NCBI GenBank assembly: GCA_937996655.1
Contig: CALKUK010000013.1
Span: 248,001 to 312,000 of the forward strand
Direction: 5' to 3'
Length of the DNA: 64,000 nt
Source of the DNA: an uncultured Sphingomonadaceae bacterium
GTDB lineage: Bacteria > Pseudomonadota > Alphaproteobacteria > Sphingomonadales > Sphingomonadaceae
Position numbers and translations under genes: made by a program. This document shows, piece after piece, positions 46,590-56,664 of the stretch; positions within the stretch are counted from its first letter, which is position 1, and each line of letters opens with the position of its first letter. The notes beneath the pieces are model-generated. The model did no database searches. It was given only the letters and a program-made list of their open reading frames with translations, and was not told the DNA's origin.

Positions 46590-48320
46590 TTAATGCGTGC
46601 CGAAATAGGCTGGATAGGCCGACCGCCAGAAATCGCATTTATATTCTGCCCAGGCATCGAAAGGCCGGATCGCGCCCGGTTCGAAGCGTGTGACCGCGCC
46701 GCGGCGCAGATGTGCAGGGGGCGATTTTCCGCGCATGAATGCGGCCCAAGTCTCCACGATCTGATCCGCCAACTGCTGGGAGGCAGGACCAAGATCAGGT
46801 GCCGACATAGCAGCCGTGTTGGAGAAATTGGGGAACAGGGCATTGAGCTCGCCCGAATGGACGGCCCCCAGCGCGAAACCCGGGTCGGGCAGAATGGGTA
46901 TCGATACCCCACGTACGGGGGCGGCCCGGTCTGCAAATTCCCACTGATAGACGGGAACATGGAGTGCCAGCAGACGGCCGCTTTCCAGCATGAGGCAGTG
47001 GGAAATCCCAAGGCCGGGCATGAAATCGGTCATCAGGGAACCCAGCGTTTCCGGCGCTCGATCTCCCGGTTTCAGCGGATAGGCGGCGAGCACCTGATCG
47101 GCCTTGTCGCCATAGATGCGCCTGACCACCAACGGATAGGTTTCAGGCGTAATGCTGGCTCCGTCCTGAACATCATAGCCGACATAAAGGCGCATTTCAT
47201 CGCGGGTGAACCCATTGAGCACCGGAACTCGGGCAAAGGCGCCTGCCTGCAGCGCATCGAGCGACGTATGTGGCACGGTTGCGGTGCCCGTATAGGGCGC
47301 GAAGGCCATTAGTTCACCGCTTGCCGCTTTGGCCCCAGCAGCGATCAGGCGCTGTGGCTCAACGGCGTTCAGGCAAGCAAGGGCATTGGTCGGATCTGCA
47401 CAGCCCGCCTGTGCGGCAACTTTCGCGGCGAACGCTTCTGCCTCGGCAAGGGTGCGCAACGGGGTGCCGCAGGCTGCGCTCTGGATAATAGCGCGGTGAA
47501 ACAGGCCACGCGTCTGCTCTGGCGCCAATAAATGCATGCAGACAGAGGCTGCGCCCGCGGATTCGCCCGCAAGTGTTATGTTTTCAGGATCACCACCGAA
47601 GGCCGCGACATTGTCTTTCACCCAGCGCATGGCGAGGCGCTGGTCTTCGAGGCCGAGAACATGCCCTGCCCCCGTCGCGGTGGCTGGCGGGGCCATAAAG
47701 CCGAACACGCCGAGGCGGTAGTTGATGCTGACGACGACCGCATCAGCATCGCGTGCCAGCCGATCAAGTCGGTAGAGTGAGGCGGCGCCGCCGACGAATG
47801 CTCCACCATGGATCCACAGAAGCACCGGGCGGGGGTGTGCGCTCTTGCTGCGCGGAAGACTGATGTTAAGGGTCAGGCAATCTTCTTCGTCGCTCCGCTC
47901 GGTAAGGCCATAGCGGGCCGCTTGGGGACAGGCTTTGCCGAAGTGCATTGCGGGGAAGACGCCGGTCCATGGTGCCACTGGCTTTGGCAGGCTCCAGCGC
48001 GCCTCGCCCGAAACCGGGGCCGCATAGGGAATGCCCCGAAATTCAAGAACCCCACCCCGAACAAACCCCTCAACCTTGCCTGAAGTGGTTGCGACCACCT
48101 CACCCACCGGAGATCCGCCGACAGAAATCGGATAGGCGGACTGGGCACCACTGGACTGGGCACCAGTCGATTGGGCATGGGCGGCCAGAGAGCCCCCGAA
48201 GAGCAGCAACACTGCACAGGTGGTCAATTCTAGCCAAATCCTAAGCATTGCGGCGAAAAGTCCGCAACCGTTCAACCTCATTGATACGCTCCGCGCGGTG
48301 TTTGGGGTAACCTTTTGCAT
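46590..48320 (-). CDS. Secreted type-B carboxylesterase
   Basis: Up to 576 aa. Signal peptide (LTTCAVLLLFGGSLAAHA), then an alpha/beta-hydrolase of the carboxylesterase/lipase group: oxyanion-hole motif WIHGGAFVGG, nucleophile elbow GESAGA (Ser254 when counted from 48320), SEEDCLTLN-like EDCLTLNI early. Hydrolyses ester bonds; substrate unknown. Several possible starts (48320, 48281, 48248); ATG 48248 would place the signal peptide at the very N-terminus. Follows the glycosyltransferase gene on the same strand, 172 bases away. Confidence 0.88.
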   Translation of the reverse strand: MQKVTPNTARSVSMRLNGCGLFAAMLRIWLELTTCAVLLLFGGSLAAHAQSTGAQSSGAQSAYPISVGGSPVGEVVATTSGKVEGFVRGGVLEFRGIPYAAPVSGEARWSLPKPVAPWTGVFPAMHFGKACPQAARYGLTERSDEEDCLTLNISLPRSKSAHPRPVLLWIHGGAFVGGAASLYRLDRLARDADAVVVSINYRLGVFGFMAPPATATGAGHVLGLEDQRLAMRWVKDNVAAFGGDPENITLAGESAGAASVCMHLLAPEQTRGLFHRAIIQSAACGTPLRTLAEAEAFAAKVAAQAGCADPTNALACLNAVEPQRLIAAGAKAASGELMAFAPYTGTATVPHTSLDALQAGAFARVPVLNGFTRDEMRLYVGYDVQDGASITPETYPLVVRRIYGDKADQVLAAYPLKPGDRAPETLGSLMTDFMPGLGISHCLMLESGRLLALHVPVYQWEFADRAAPVRGVSIPILPDPGFALGAVHSGELNALFPNFSNTAAMSAPDLGPASQQLADQIVETWAAFMRGKSPPAHLRRGAVTRFEPGAIRPFDAWAEYKCDFWRSAYPAYFGTH

Positions 48321-48491
48321 CGCGGCATTTGCTGTTGCAAGCCAGCGCAGAGGCGGCGATGAATTGGCATCCTACCCCTCCCGACTTCCCAACCATTTCA
48401 ATCAAAAGCACCCCCGCACCGAGCGATCAGCTGACCAAGAGAGGTGCCGGAGCGCCCTGCCCCACCCGCCTTTGCTAAAGACGCGATCGAC

Positions 48492-50771
48492 CTAGGCTGA
48501 CAACAATTTCCGATCAAACTGGGACTGGGAGTGGCCCTTCCGCTGTGTGCGGGTACCAAGCTTTCGCATGTCCGCTAGCCCCATAAGATAGGCGAGCGAC
48601 GATTCCGCGCCGCAATTTTCATTTACCCGGTCAGGGTGCAGGCCATCACAGCAAACTCCTTGGGCGACATCAATCAATGAAACACCAAGGTCATTCTCAC
48701 CTAGGAACCAGGAGAAGGCGGATTGAGCGATGGCTTGCCAGTCTCCAAACCGATCTACACTATCGGCCGCAGCGCAAGCGGCAATGGTCGCCGCGGCTTC
48801 CAAAGGTTGTTGATCGAACATCTGCGGCGTACGTTGCGAAAGCATAAACCCTTCTGAACCGACTGGCCTAAAATGGCCTGCGGGTGCAGTTTGCATCGCC
48901 GCCAACCAGTGCAGGCTGCGTAAGCCAGCGTCAACGAAGCAAGTATTTTCCAACGCCTTACCTGTGCGGAGCAAGGCCTCGCACAGTCGGGCGTTGTCAT
49001 AAGTCAGCCGGCTTTCGAACCAGACCCAATCCCGCGCCTCGCAGGTCCGCAACAGGGCCTCAAGGCGCAGCGCCAAATCGGCCCGCAAATCTGTTGCCGC
49101 TTGGTCATCTGGGCGTGCGCGACAATAATGGTCGAGGCCGAGCAGAGAGAAGGCCCAAGCTCGAGGTGACGTAAACCCTCTAACCTGCGATATCGCCGCA
49201 CCAAATAGAGCAGCGGCCCACGCAACCCTTTTGGGAAAGCGATGATCTGCGGCGCAGGCCCCCAGCGCCCAAAGGGTTCGGCCATGACTGTCTTCGGAAC
49301 CGAATGGTTCCAGCCATTGCCGGTTGAACGCCATGAAGTTTCGGAAACGCCCATTATTGGGGTTCCAGCCATGCTGGATAAACGACGAGAAGAGCGTCGC
49401 TAAACGTTCGCACTGTTCAGGCTCCAGATGGTTGAACGGCATACAGCAAAGGAGCAACCCACGGGCATTATCGTCGATACAATACCCATGTTGACGATCC
49501 GGAATGCTGTAGATCGCGTGCTGAAAAATACCGGTATCGTCACACATCTGAATAAGGTGTCGGTTTGACGTTTTGGGAAGCGCAAACGTGCTCGACGATA
49601 CACCGACTAAAATGCCCTCGCTCTGGATTTGCTGCTGTAGATCTCTCCTGCGCGCCATGCGAAAGCAGTCCACATAGCGCCGTGCAATATTGGGCCAAGT
49701 CCGCGCGCGGCTGGCGGCATAAGCCCTCTTCCCCATGGCATGACGCGTCACATCATCTTCCAAAAGACCTGAGACAGCGCGGCCCAATCGGGCCGGATCC
49801 AAAAATGGCACGAGGACGCCACTTCCGTCCGCGAGGAGTTCCGCTGCATGCCAATATGGTGTCGAAACGACAGGACGACCCTGACCATGAGAGAAAGCAA
49901 GGGTCCCTGAGGTCATCTGCGCAACATTGGTGTACGGCGTGACATAGACATCACACATGGAGATATGTTCCAGCAGGTCAGGCCGGTCGGCAAAACGGTT
50001 GAGGAACACCACGTGATCGTCCAATCCAAGCTGTCGGACGAGGTCAACGAGGCTGTTGCGATATGTGTCTCCAACACTGCGCAGCAATTGCGGATGCGTC
50101 GCGCCCATGATGACATAGATTGCGTCAGGGGACTTCTTGACGATGTCCGGCATCGCTTCGATCATCGTTTCGATGCCTTTACTGGGGCCCAGCAGGCCAA
50201 ACGTAAGGATGACCTTTCGATCCCCGAAGCCCAGCACTTTCTTGGCACGATCTGACGGCTCGAATGCGACATCCGGTATACCGTGCGCAATCACCTCGAT
50301 ACGGTCTGGATCGGCGCCATAGGTCTCAATCAAGATTTCCCGTCCCTTGTCCGCCATGACAACGACGATGGTCGATGCGCAAAGGATAGCTTCCATAACG
50401 CGTCTCTGCGCCGCATTGGGCTGGTCAAGTATGGTGTGCAGCGTCGAGACGAGCGGCACATTGAGATTGTCAATCAAGCTCAGAACATAGCTGCCCGCAT
50501 CACCACCAAAAATGCCGAACTCATGTTGGAGGCAGGCGGCATCGAACAACGTGTCGTTGATGAAATGAGCCGCTGACAGATAGTCGCCCCTCTCATTCTG
50601 CCGGATGGAACGGCAGACGGACGGTGGATAAGCATGATCGCTGCCTGGTTCGTCAATCGCGACGATCCCGCAATTCGTCACATCGCTCAACTGCCCGAGT
50701 GCAAGTTGAAGATCAGAGGTGAATGTCGCAATTCCGCAGCGCCGCGGCAGAGCATTGCCGATGATCGCCAC
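48492..50771 (-). CDS. Two-domain family 4 glycosyltransferase
   Basis: 759 aa. The N-terminal half is a GT-B glycosyltransferase: start AIIGNALPRRCGIATF, acceptor-side helices, then ILTFGLLGPSKGIETMIEAM and the nucleotide-sugar site region SHGQGRPVVSTPYWHAAELL. The second half (about 390-740) is an all-helical segment, GYCIDDNARGLLLC and DSHGRTLWALGACA, that looks like an alpha/alpha toroid as in glycan-modifying enzymes. Such fused proteins occur beside mannoside-processing genes. GTG 50771 is the first canonical start in the open frame (no ATG/GTG/TTG for 55 codons upstream). Substrate unknown; possibly surface glycan synthesis. Confidence 0.8.
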   Translation of the reverse strand: MAIIGNALPRRCGIATFTSDLQLALGQLSDVTNCGIVAIDEPGSDHAYPPSVCRSIRQNERGDYLSAAHFINDTLFDAACLQHEFGIFGGDAGSYVLSLIDNLNVPLVSTLHTILDQPNAAQRRVMEAILCASTIVVVMADKGREILIETYGADPDRIEVIAHGIPDVAFEPSDRAKKVLGFGDRKVILTFGLLGPSKGIETMIEAMPDIVKKSPDAIYVIMGATHPQLLRSVGDTYRNSLVDLVRQLGLDDHVVFLNRFADRPDLLEHISMCDVYVTPYTNVAQMTSGTLAFSHGQGRPVVSTPYWHAAELLADGSGVLVPFLDPARLGRAVSGLLEDDVTRHAMGKRAYAASRARTWPNIARRYVDCFRMARRRDLQQQIQSEGILVGVSSSTFALPKTSNRHLIQMCDDTGIFQHAIYSIPDRQHGYCIDDNARGLLLCCMPFNHLEPEQCERLATLFSSFIQHGWNPNNGRFRNFMAFNRQWLEPFGSEDSHGRTLWALGACAADHRFPKRVAWAAALFGAAISQVRGFTSPRAWAFSLLGLDHYCRARPDDQAATDLRADLALRLEALLRTCEARDWVWFESRLTYDNARLCEALLRTGKALENTCFVDAGLRSLHWLAAMQTAPAGHFRPVGSEGFMLSQRTPQMFDQQPLEAAATIAACAAADSVDRFGDWQAIAQSAFSWFLGENDLGVSLIDVAQGVCCDGLHPDRVNENCGAESSLAYLMGLADMRKLGTRTQRKGHSQSQFDRKLLSA

Positions 50772-51073
50772 GCGCAGCGGCGTCGGGAGAATATCATCCT
50801 CGAGCCGTCTTTTTTGAGGATAAGGAATAAGGGCTATCGACTTGACCCATCGACGCAGATGGAGCTCAAATTGGGGGTGGCTAACGGAACGACCGCGATC
50901 AAAAGACAGACACCAGAAGCTTGGATCGGTTCCGACGGTTGAGGGGCCTTTGCTTTGTTTACATCCATATCGACATCAATTCCCTGATGCGACCATTGTT
51001 CCGCCGAACAACGCATGGCGCGACTTACCGGAACGGCCAGCAGGGTCGCCCACCGTGCCCTGCCATGCCCCTA
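50772..51073. other. Intergenic region upstream of glycosyltransferase
   Basis: 302 bases. The glycosyltransferase frame stays open for about 55 codons here without a canonical start; no conserved motif in it. No regulatory element recognised. Confidence 0.4.
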
Positions 51074-52345
51074 TCAGGCTGATCGTCCCCTCGGGTTCGT
51101 CTCCGGCATCGCCCACAAAACGGGAAGAACGCAGAAAGCGACAACGGCGATCATGACGCCGGGGACCAGTGACGAGTGGGTAAGATCCATCAACTGTTGT
51201 GCCATATAGGGCGTAAAGCCGCCGAACACGGCCGTTGCCGAGGTCACCCCAAGGGCTAAGCCACTCAATCGCCCTTCGCCGGGAAACTGCTCCGCGGTAG
51301 CGACCGCACCGACGGCGCTCACCCCGCCGGCCAGAGCCGCAAGGACAATCGCGCCACCCAGTGCATTCAAAAAAGAGGCTCCGGCCATGAGCCAGAACAT
51401 CAATACCGGCAGCGCGGCACTGGCGACGGCCAACCCGATCAACATGGGTTTACGGCCCCATCGGTCGGACAGCAGCCCGATGATCGGCGTGACGATGATC
51501 ACGGCGACAGCCGCAATGGTCGCCAGCCATAGCGACCCGGCTTCATTGAGCGCCCCGATCGAGATGAGGAACACAGGCACATAGGTTATGCCAACATAAT
51601 AAGTGATCGACCCGAGCGCCGAGATAGCAAACCCGCGTGCAATGCCCGCGCGATGATTGGTGAGCGTGTGCCGCAATGGATTTGCGGGCACCGTCCCTCG
51701 TTCCTGCTGCTGCATAAAGTCTGGGGACTCCTGCATCATCGAACGGGCGAGCAGAACGCTGCCCGCCAGCACAGCGCCAAACAGAAAGGGGATGCGCCAT
51801 CCCCAAGACACAAGCGCTGCATTGCTCATCAAACTAACGGCCAAGGCGGCCACACCGACCGCCAACAGGGCACCAATCTCACTGGCGACAGCGGCCAGCG
51901 ACGTGATCAGACCACGCCGATGTTGCGGCGCGCCTTCCAGTAGATAGGCGACCACACCGGTATATTCCCCGCCCACCGAAAAGCCCATCACACAGCGGAT
52001 CAGCAACAGCAAAACCCCTGCTATCGGGCCGATCTGCGCAGATGTCGGCAAAAGTGCGGTGGCCAGCATAGCCCCTGTCATCAAGGCCATGGAAAACAGC
52101 ATCGTCGGGCGTCGGCCGTGACGATCCCCAATATAACCAAAGACCAGCGCGCCGATGGGCCGCATCAAATAGGCTAAGGCAAAACCGGCGAGAGTGACCA
52201 GAACCGATGCCTTGCCGCCATCGAAAAAGACGCGCGAAAGAACAGTGACCAGATACAGATAGAGCGTGAAATCATACCATTCGACGATCGTCGAAAAGGC
52301 TGCGATCAGAATGGACCCGCGCGAAATCGTCTGCGGTGCTGTCAT
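51074..52345 (-). CDS. MHS-type MFS transporter
   Basis: 423 aa from ATG 52345 (a GTG at 52384 would add 13 residues). Twelve membrane helices. Signature of the metabolite:H+ symporter branch: FSTIVEWYDFTLY in TM1, FGYIGDRHGRRPTML in loop 2-3, and SVGGEYTGVVAYL in TM5. Members import organic acids, betaines or phthalate-type compounds by proton symport. Substrate unknown. Followed on the same strand by the glycosyltransferase and preceded by an RND pump gene. Confidence 0.9.
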   Translation of the reverse strand: MTAPQTISRGSILIAAFSTIVEWYDFTLYLYLVTVLSRVFFDGGKASVLVTLAGFALAYLMRPIGALVFGYIGDRHGRRPTMLFSMALMTGAMLATALLPTSAQIGPIAGVLLLLIRCVMGFSVGGEYTGVVAYLLEGAPQHRRGLITSLAAVASEIGALLAVGVAALAVSLMSNAALVSWGWRIPFLFGAVLAGSVLLARSMMQESPDFMQQQERGTVPANPLRHTLTNHRAGIARGFAISALGSITYYVGITYVPVFLISIGALNEAGSLWLATIAAVAVIIVTPIIGLLSDRWGRKPMLIGLAVASAALPVLMFWLMAGASFLNALGGAIVLAALAGGVSAVGAVATAEQFPGEGRLSGLALGVTSATAVFGGFTPYMAQQLMDLTHSSLVPGVMIAVVAFCVLPVLWAMPETNPRGRSA

Positions 52346-52486
52346 CGTCTCAGTTGTTTCCGGATTTAGAGGAATACCGGCCACCCATTCTCAAGCCTGT
52401 TGGCGGTCTAGGCCGGTTTGCAGATCAAGCCTAGACTTGTTTTCAATCCGCGACCGGCTGTTGCCGCGCAAAAGCTGGCACCGCGA

Positions 52487-55400
52487 TTAAGCGGCGGGAG
52501 CCTCAGCAGAAATGCCCCGACGTACAATCAAGAGATACATGACCGGCGTCACGATCCGGCTGAGCAAGGTCGACGAAATGAGCCCGCCGATGATCACCCA
52601 GGCGAGCGGCGCGTAAAGGGGGGAGCCTGAGAGTGCGAGCGGTAAGAGGCCGCCAATGGCTGTCACCGATGTTAGCAGAACCGGCAAAAAGCGGATTTCG
52701 CCGGCGCGCTCAATCGCCTCGATCAATCCCAAGCCGTCTTCCCGCAGCCGTGTGGTGAAATCGACGAGCAGGATGGAGTTTTTGATCTCAATGCCGATCA
52801 ATGCGACAAATCCGATGATGGCCAGAAATGAGACCGAATTGCCGGTGACAATAAGGGCGATGATCCCGCCAAACAGCCCAAGCGGAATGACACCCGCCAC
52901 AACCGCGACCTCACGGAAACGACCGAACTCCGCCACAAGCACCGCAAAAATGCCAAACAGGGCAAATAGGATGACGCCGCCCAAACCTGCGGTATTGCGC
53001 GCAGCGACTTCAGCCGCGCCGCCCACCTGCCAGGTGATGCCGGCGGGCAGCTTTGTCTTTTCCAGCTTTGCAATGACATCCTTGTTCAGCTTCGATGCCA
53101 GCATGCCGCGCTCATTATAGGCCTTCACCGTAACGGTCCGTTCCAGTTGGAACCGGTTGATCTGGCTGGGAACGGATTTCAAACGCGGCGTGGCCACTTC
53201 TGTCAAAGGAACGCTGCCGCCTGCCTGCGTCGACACATAAATGGACTGGAGCGCCGAAATGGGCTGGTCCTTTGCCATCGGCAATCGCACGACAACGGGA
53301 TAGGTATCGCCTTCTGCATCGCGAAAGCTACTGGCCCGTTCCCCGGCGAGGGCGAGACGAACCGAGCGGCGGATATCGCCGGGCGTTACGCCAAGGAGAC
53401 TGGCCGATGCAGGGTCAAAGCCGATGTCCAAGTCCACCCTGTCGATCGCCAAGGGGTTGTCGATGTCTCTAAGACCGGGTGTCGCCTGCATGATCGACGC
53501 GACCTGACGCGCGCCTTGCCGCAGGCCCTGAAGATCCGGCCCGCGCAACCTGATCGCCACAGGGGCTTCCACCGGTGGGCCGTTTTCAAATTGGACAACG
53601 GTTACCTTGGCGTCAGGATAGCCATCGAGCTTCCGTCGCAGCCCGTCCAACTGGCCGGGGCTGTCCTGTGGCGACCATTTGTCGATGGTGACGAACACTT
53701 CGCCATAGCGCGTGTCATCTTCCCGGGGGATATTGTTGTAGAAGATCTGCGGGTTGCCGCGGCCCACATTGTCCATCCGCCCTGTGATGCCCGGGAAGGT
53801 CGAGACAATCTTTGAAACATCGCGGACCGCGCGATCAGTTGCGCCCATGCCACTGCCTTCCGGCGTTTCCACCCGCACCATGAAATAAGGAGAATCCGAT
53901 GCCGGGAACAGACTTGCCCCGATCAAAGGCAACATGCCCAGCGCCGCCACGCAAACGGAGAGAGATCCCCAAACGGTGATTTTCGGGTTTTGCAGGCCCC
54001 AATGCAGGATCGGCTGGTAAAAACGATGAATGGCGCCGTTGATCGCCTGAAGGACCTTATTGCCCTCTGGTCCATGATTGTCCTTCAAAAGACGGCTGGC
54101 CACAAAGGGGATGATCGTTAACGACACGAACAAGGAACTGGCAACCGTCACCAACACCGCTACCGGCAATCCGCGGACAAAATCACCCGAGCTTTCCGGA
54201 AGAAAGGTCAGCGGCAAAAAGGCGAAGAGCAAGACGCCTGTTGACCCCAGAACGGCGAGACTGATTTCCTTGGTGCCGCTGATTGCGGCGTCCGTCGGCG
54301 CCTCCCCTCCCCGCATATGACGTTCAATATTCTCCGTCACGACGATGGAATCGTCCACCAAGAGTCCCAACGAAATGATGAACCCTGAGATACTGATCTG
54401 ATTGAGCGTGTAGCCCAGTTGCGCGAGCGCAAAGACACCCATGGCGAGCGACAGAGGGATCGACACCATCACCACCAGAGACGCACGCCACCCCAATGGG
54501 ATCAGCGTGATCAGCACCAGCGCCAGCGCTATGGAAAAATCAGTCGCCAATTGGTTGAGCCGCCGCTTGATATCCAGCGTTTGATCAAATGCGGTGGCCA
54601 GCTTGATATCGGGGGGGAGCGAGGCGTTCAGCGACTCCACCACAACGCCCAGCCGTTTTCGCAGATCCGGGGCGCTGACCGCGTCCTTTTGTTTGACGGA
54701 AATGAACACCGCCCTTTGCCCATTATAGCGCGTATAATGGAGCTGTTCGGCCTCTGCCCACTCGACTTTGGCGACGTCCCCTACCGTCACAAAGCGGCCT
54801 GGTTCGCCTTTGATAATGGACCCTCTAATAGCCTCCAGTGAGCGGTAAGCACCCCCGGCATCGACATTGAACCGCCGATCCCCCGCATTGATGGAGCCTG
54901 CCGCGATGGTCGCGCCGCCCGCCGATAAGCCATTGGCGACAGCCGTCGCAGGAATGCCAGCCTCTGACAAGCGACCAGAATCGATGGCAACGCGCAGTTC
55001 CGGTTTGGCCAAGCCATAAATGGTCGTGGCGCGGACTCCGGGCACGACATTCAACCTGTCGCGAATGTCCTGCGCATATTTCTCCATCCGTCGCCAGGAG
55101 GCCTTTTCGCTAACCAAGGCGAGCTGGATGACTGCGGCTTCGGTCGTTCGGACGCGACGGAACTCGATCCGCCCGACCCCGGAGGGCAGCTGGCCGCGAA
55201 TAGCGTTCACATCACGGACAACACGGTCCAGCGCCTGATCGGCGTTGGTCCCATAATCAAATTCCGTTGAAATGACGGCCACGCCGCTATTGCTGGTGGA
55301 GCGGATCTCCTTAATCCGGTCGATGCCTTGAACCGCCTCTTCAATCGGCTTGGCAACGGTCTCTTCAACTTCCGCCGCGTCTGCGCCGGGAAGAGAGACG

Positions 55401-55543
55401 ACCGTCACGATCGTCGGGACCGGGAAATGCGGGTCAGCTGATCGTGGGATTGTCAGAAAGGCCTGAATGCCCAAGGCGGCAAACAGCAGAAAGATGACAG
55501 CCGTCAACTGCCAACGCTTTACGGCAAATGCGATGAGGTTCAC
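52487..55543 (-). CDS. RND efflux transporter, inner-membrane component
   Basis: 1018 aa. N-terminus MNLIAFAVKRWQLTAVIF and first loop GADAAEVEETVAKPIEEAV; TM4 GLLVDDSIVVTENIERHM with the proton-relay Asp pair; a second repeat after about residue 520. Typical RND permease of a multidrug or solvent type, not the metal branch. Overlaps the adaptor gene by 4 bases. No dedicated outer-membrane channel gene here, so it may use another TolC. Repressed presumably by the divergent TetR protein. Confidence 0.92.
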   Translation of the reverse strand: MNLIAFAVKRWQLTAVIFLLFAALGIQAFLTIPRSADPHFPVPTIVTVVSLPGADAAEVEETVAKPIEEAVQGIDRIKEIRSTSNSGVAVISTEFDYGTNADQALDRVVRDVNAIRGQLPSGVGRIEFRRVRTTEAAVIQLALVSEKASWRRMEKYAQDIRDRLNVVPGVRATTIYGLAKPELRVAIDSGRLSEAGIPATAVANGLSAGGATIAAGSINAGDRRFNVDAGGAYRSLEAIRGSIIKGEPGRFVTVGDVAKVEWAEAEQLHYTRYNGQRAVFISVKQKDAVSAPDLRKRLGVVVESLNASLPPDIKLATAFDQTLDIKRRLNQLATDFSIALALVLITLIPLGWRASLVVMVSIPLSLAMGVFALAQLGYTLNQISISGFIISLGLLVDDSIVVTENIERHMRGGEAPTDAAISGTKEISLAVLGSTGVLLFAFLPLTFLPESSGDFVRGLPVAVLVTVASSLFVSLTIIPFVASRLLKDNHGPEGNKVLQAINGAIHRFYQPILHWGLQNPKITVWGSLSVCVAALGMLPLIGASLFPASDSPYFMVRVETPEGSGMGATDRAVRDVSKIVSTFPGITGRMDNVGRGNPQIFYNNIPREDDTRYGEVFVTIDKWSPQDSPGQLDGLRRKLDGYPDAKVTVVQFENGPPVEAPVAIRLRGPDLQGLRQGARQVASIMQATPGLRDIDNPLAIDRVDLDIGFDPASASLLGVTPGDIRRSVRLALAGERASSFRDAEGDTYPVVVRLPMAKDQPISALQSIYVSTQAGGSVPLTEVATPRLKSVPSQINRFQLERTVTVKAYNERGMLASKLNKDVIAKLEKTKLPAGITWQVGGAAEVAARNTAGLGGVILFALFGIFAVLVAEFGRFREVAVVAGVIPLGLFGGIIALIVTGNSVSFLAIIGFVALIGIEIKNSILLVDFTTRLREDGLGLIEAIERAGEIRFLPVLLTSVTAIGGLLPLALSGSPLYAPLAWVIIGGLISSTLLSRIVTPVMYLLIVRRGISAEAPAA

Positions 55544-56592
55544 GGGGTACGCATCACGGGATTGACGCGCGCACCATCGCGGATCTTGTCGAACCCGGAC
55601 AAGGCGACGCGATCCCCCGCTTTCACACCTGACAGCACTTCCACACCGGTATCGCTTGTCTCGCCAAGAGCGACATGCCGTAGGCGCGCTGTGCCACCCG
55701 CATCCACCACATAGACGAGCCCTTCGCCCGCCCGTGGCGACAATATGGCCATTGCCGGAAGGATAACGGCAGATGTCGCGCCGCGAGGGGTGACGCCCAA
55801 TATCGCGGTCCCGATCATGCCCGAACGCAGGCCGGCTGCATTGGGCAGCGTGATTTCGACATCAAATGTGCCCGTCGTTTGCCGTGCCCTGCCGCCGATC
55901 TCCACAATGCGTCCTCGAAGAGGCGTTGATCCCAACGCCTCGAACCGCACCAATGCCGGCTCCCCAAGCGTCAAAGACGCCGCGATCCGGTCATTAACGG
56001 GAACCCGGATCACATATCCGCCATCCGCCTCCCCAATGACAACCACAGGTGTTCCCTTGGCGACGACTTGCGTTGGCTCGGCCAGCCGCGCCAGCACGAC
56101 GCCGCTGCTGGGTGCAATGACTTGCGCGGTCTGCACAGCAAAGCGGCGCGCCCTCACCTGCGCGGCAGACACTTGTGACGCCGCTTGGGCTGCCTCCAGC
56201 CTCTGCTTGGTCACCCACCCGTTACGATAGAGATGCGAAAGCCGGGTCAGTTCAGACTGGGCCTGCTGGGCCTCTGCCTGTGCGACGGAAAGGTCCGCTG
56301 TGATGGGCGTCGTATCGAGAGTGGCCAGCACCTGCCCACGCCGAACCACGTCTCCCTCATTCACCAATATGCGCGCAATCTGGCCGTCAGATGTAAAGCC
56401 CAAGGGCGTTTCCTGCCGCCACACGGCCGTGCCAATTGCCTGAATTTCATGCATGGCGGCTGTCGCACCGACGCGCGCCACACGAACGGTCGGCAAGGCC
56501 TTTGGGGCCGACGGCGTATCAGATGCACGACCGCAACCGACAAGCAGGAAGGCGCCTAGCAACAAGGTGGACACAGCGCCGCGACAGAACAT
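55540..56592 (-). CDS. RND membrane-fusion lipoprotein
   Basis: 350 aa from ATG 56592. Lipoprotein signal MFCRGAVSTLLLGAFLLVGC with the acylated Cys at residue 20, lipoyl half-motif DGQIARILVNEGDVVRRGQ, helical hairpin (AEAQQAQSELTRLSHL), second lipoyl half (APSSGVVLARLAEPTQVV) and barrel. Links the permease to an outer-membrane channel. The frame is open to 56817 but the lipobox fixes the start; an in-frame ATG at 56622 lies inside the operator. First gene of the operon. Confidence 0.9.
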   Translation of the reverse strand: MFCRGAVSTLLLGAFLLVGCGRASDTPSAPKALPTVRVARVGATAAMHEIQAIGTAVWRQETPLGFTSDGQIARILVNEGDVVRRGQVLATLDTTPITADLSVAQAEAQQAQSELTRLSHLYRNGWVTKQRLEAAQAASQVSAAQVRARRFAVQTAQVIAPSSGVVLARLAEPTQVVAKGTPVVVIGEADGGYVIRVPVNDRIAASLTLGEPALVRFEALGSTPLRGRIVEIGGRARQTTGTFDVEITLPNAAGLRSGMIGTAILGVTPRGATSAVILPAMAILSPRAGEGLVYVVDAGGTARLRHVALGETSDTGVEVLSGVKAGDRVALSGFDKIRDGARVNPVMRTP

Positions 56593-56613
56593 CGATTTAA
56601 GTAGCCTTTCGCT

Positions 56614-56630
56614 ACCTATCATTGATAGGT
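56614..56630. promoter_or_regulatory. TetR-type palindromic operator
   Basis: ACCTATCA-T-TGATAGGT, a perfect 8+1+8 palindrome overlapping the -10 hexamer of the pump promoter. Placed between the divergent regulator and pump genes, it is the expected operator for the TetR protein at 56665. Confidence 0.8.
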
Positions 56631-56659
56631 TGACACGGCTTGTCAAGCAGATGGATGAT
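56618..56659. promoter_or_regulatory. Face-to-face divergent promoters
   Basis: Minus: TTGACA (complement of 56641-56646), 17-bp spacer, AATGAT (complement of 56618-56623). Plus: TTGACA (56630-56635), 18-bp spacer, GATGAT (56654-56659). The two -35 boxes form TTGACA-N5-TGTCAA. The plus start point would fall at or near the GTG of the TetR gene, suggesting a leaderless message. Confidence 0.6.
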
Positions 56660-56664
56660 GCGAT

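Noticed and set aside
52644..53120. Plus-strand frames opposite the RND pump gene
   Set aside because: Antisense shadow of a conserved permease; translation lacks any domain.
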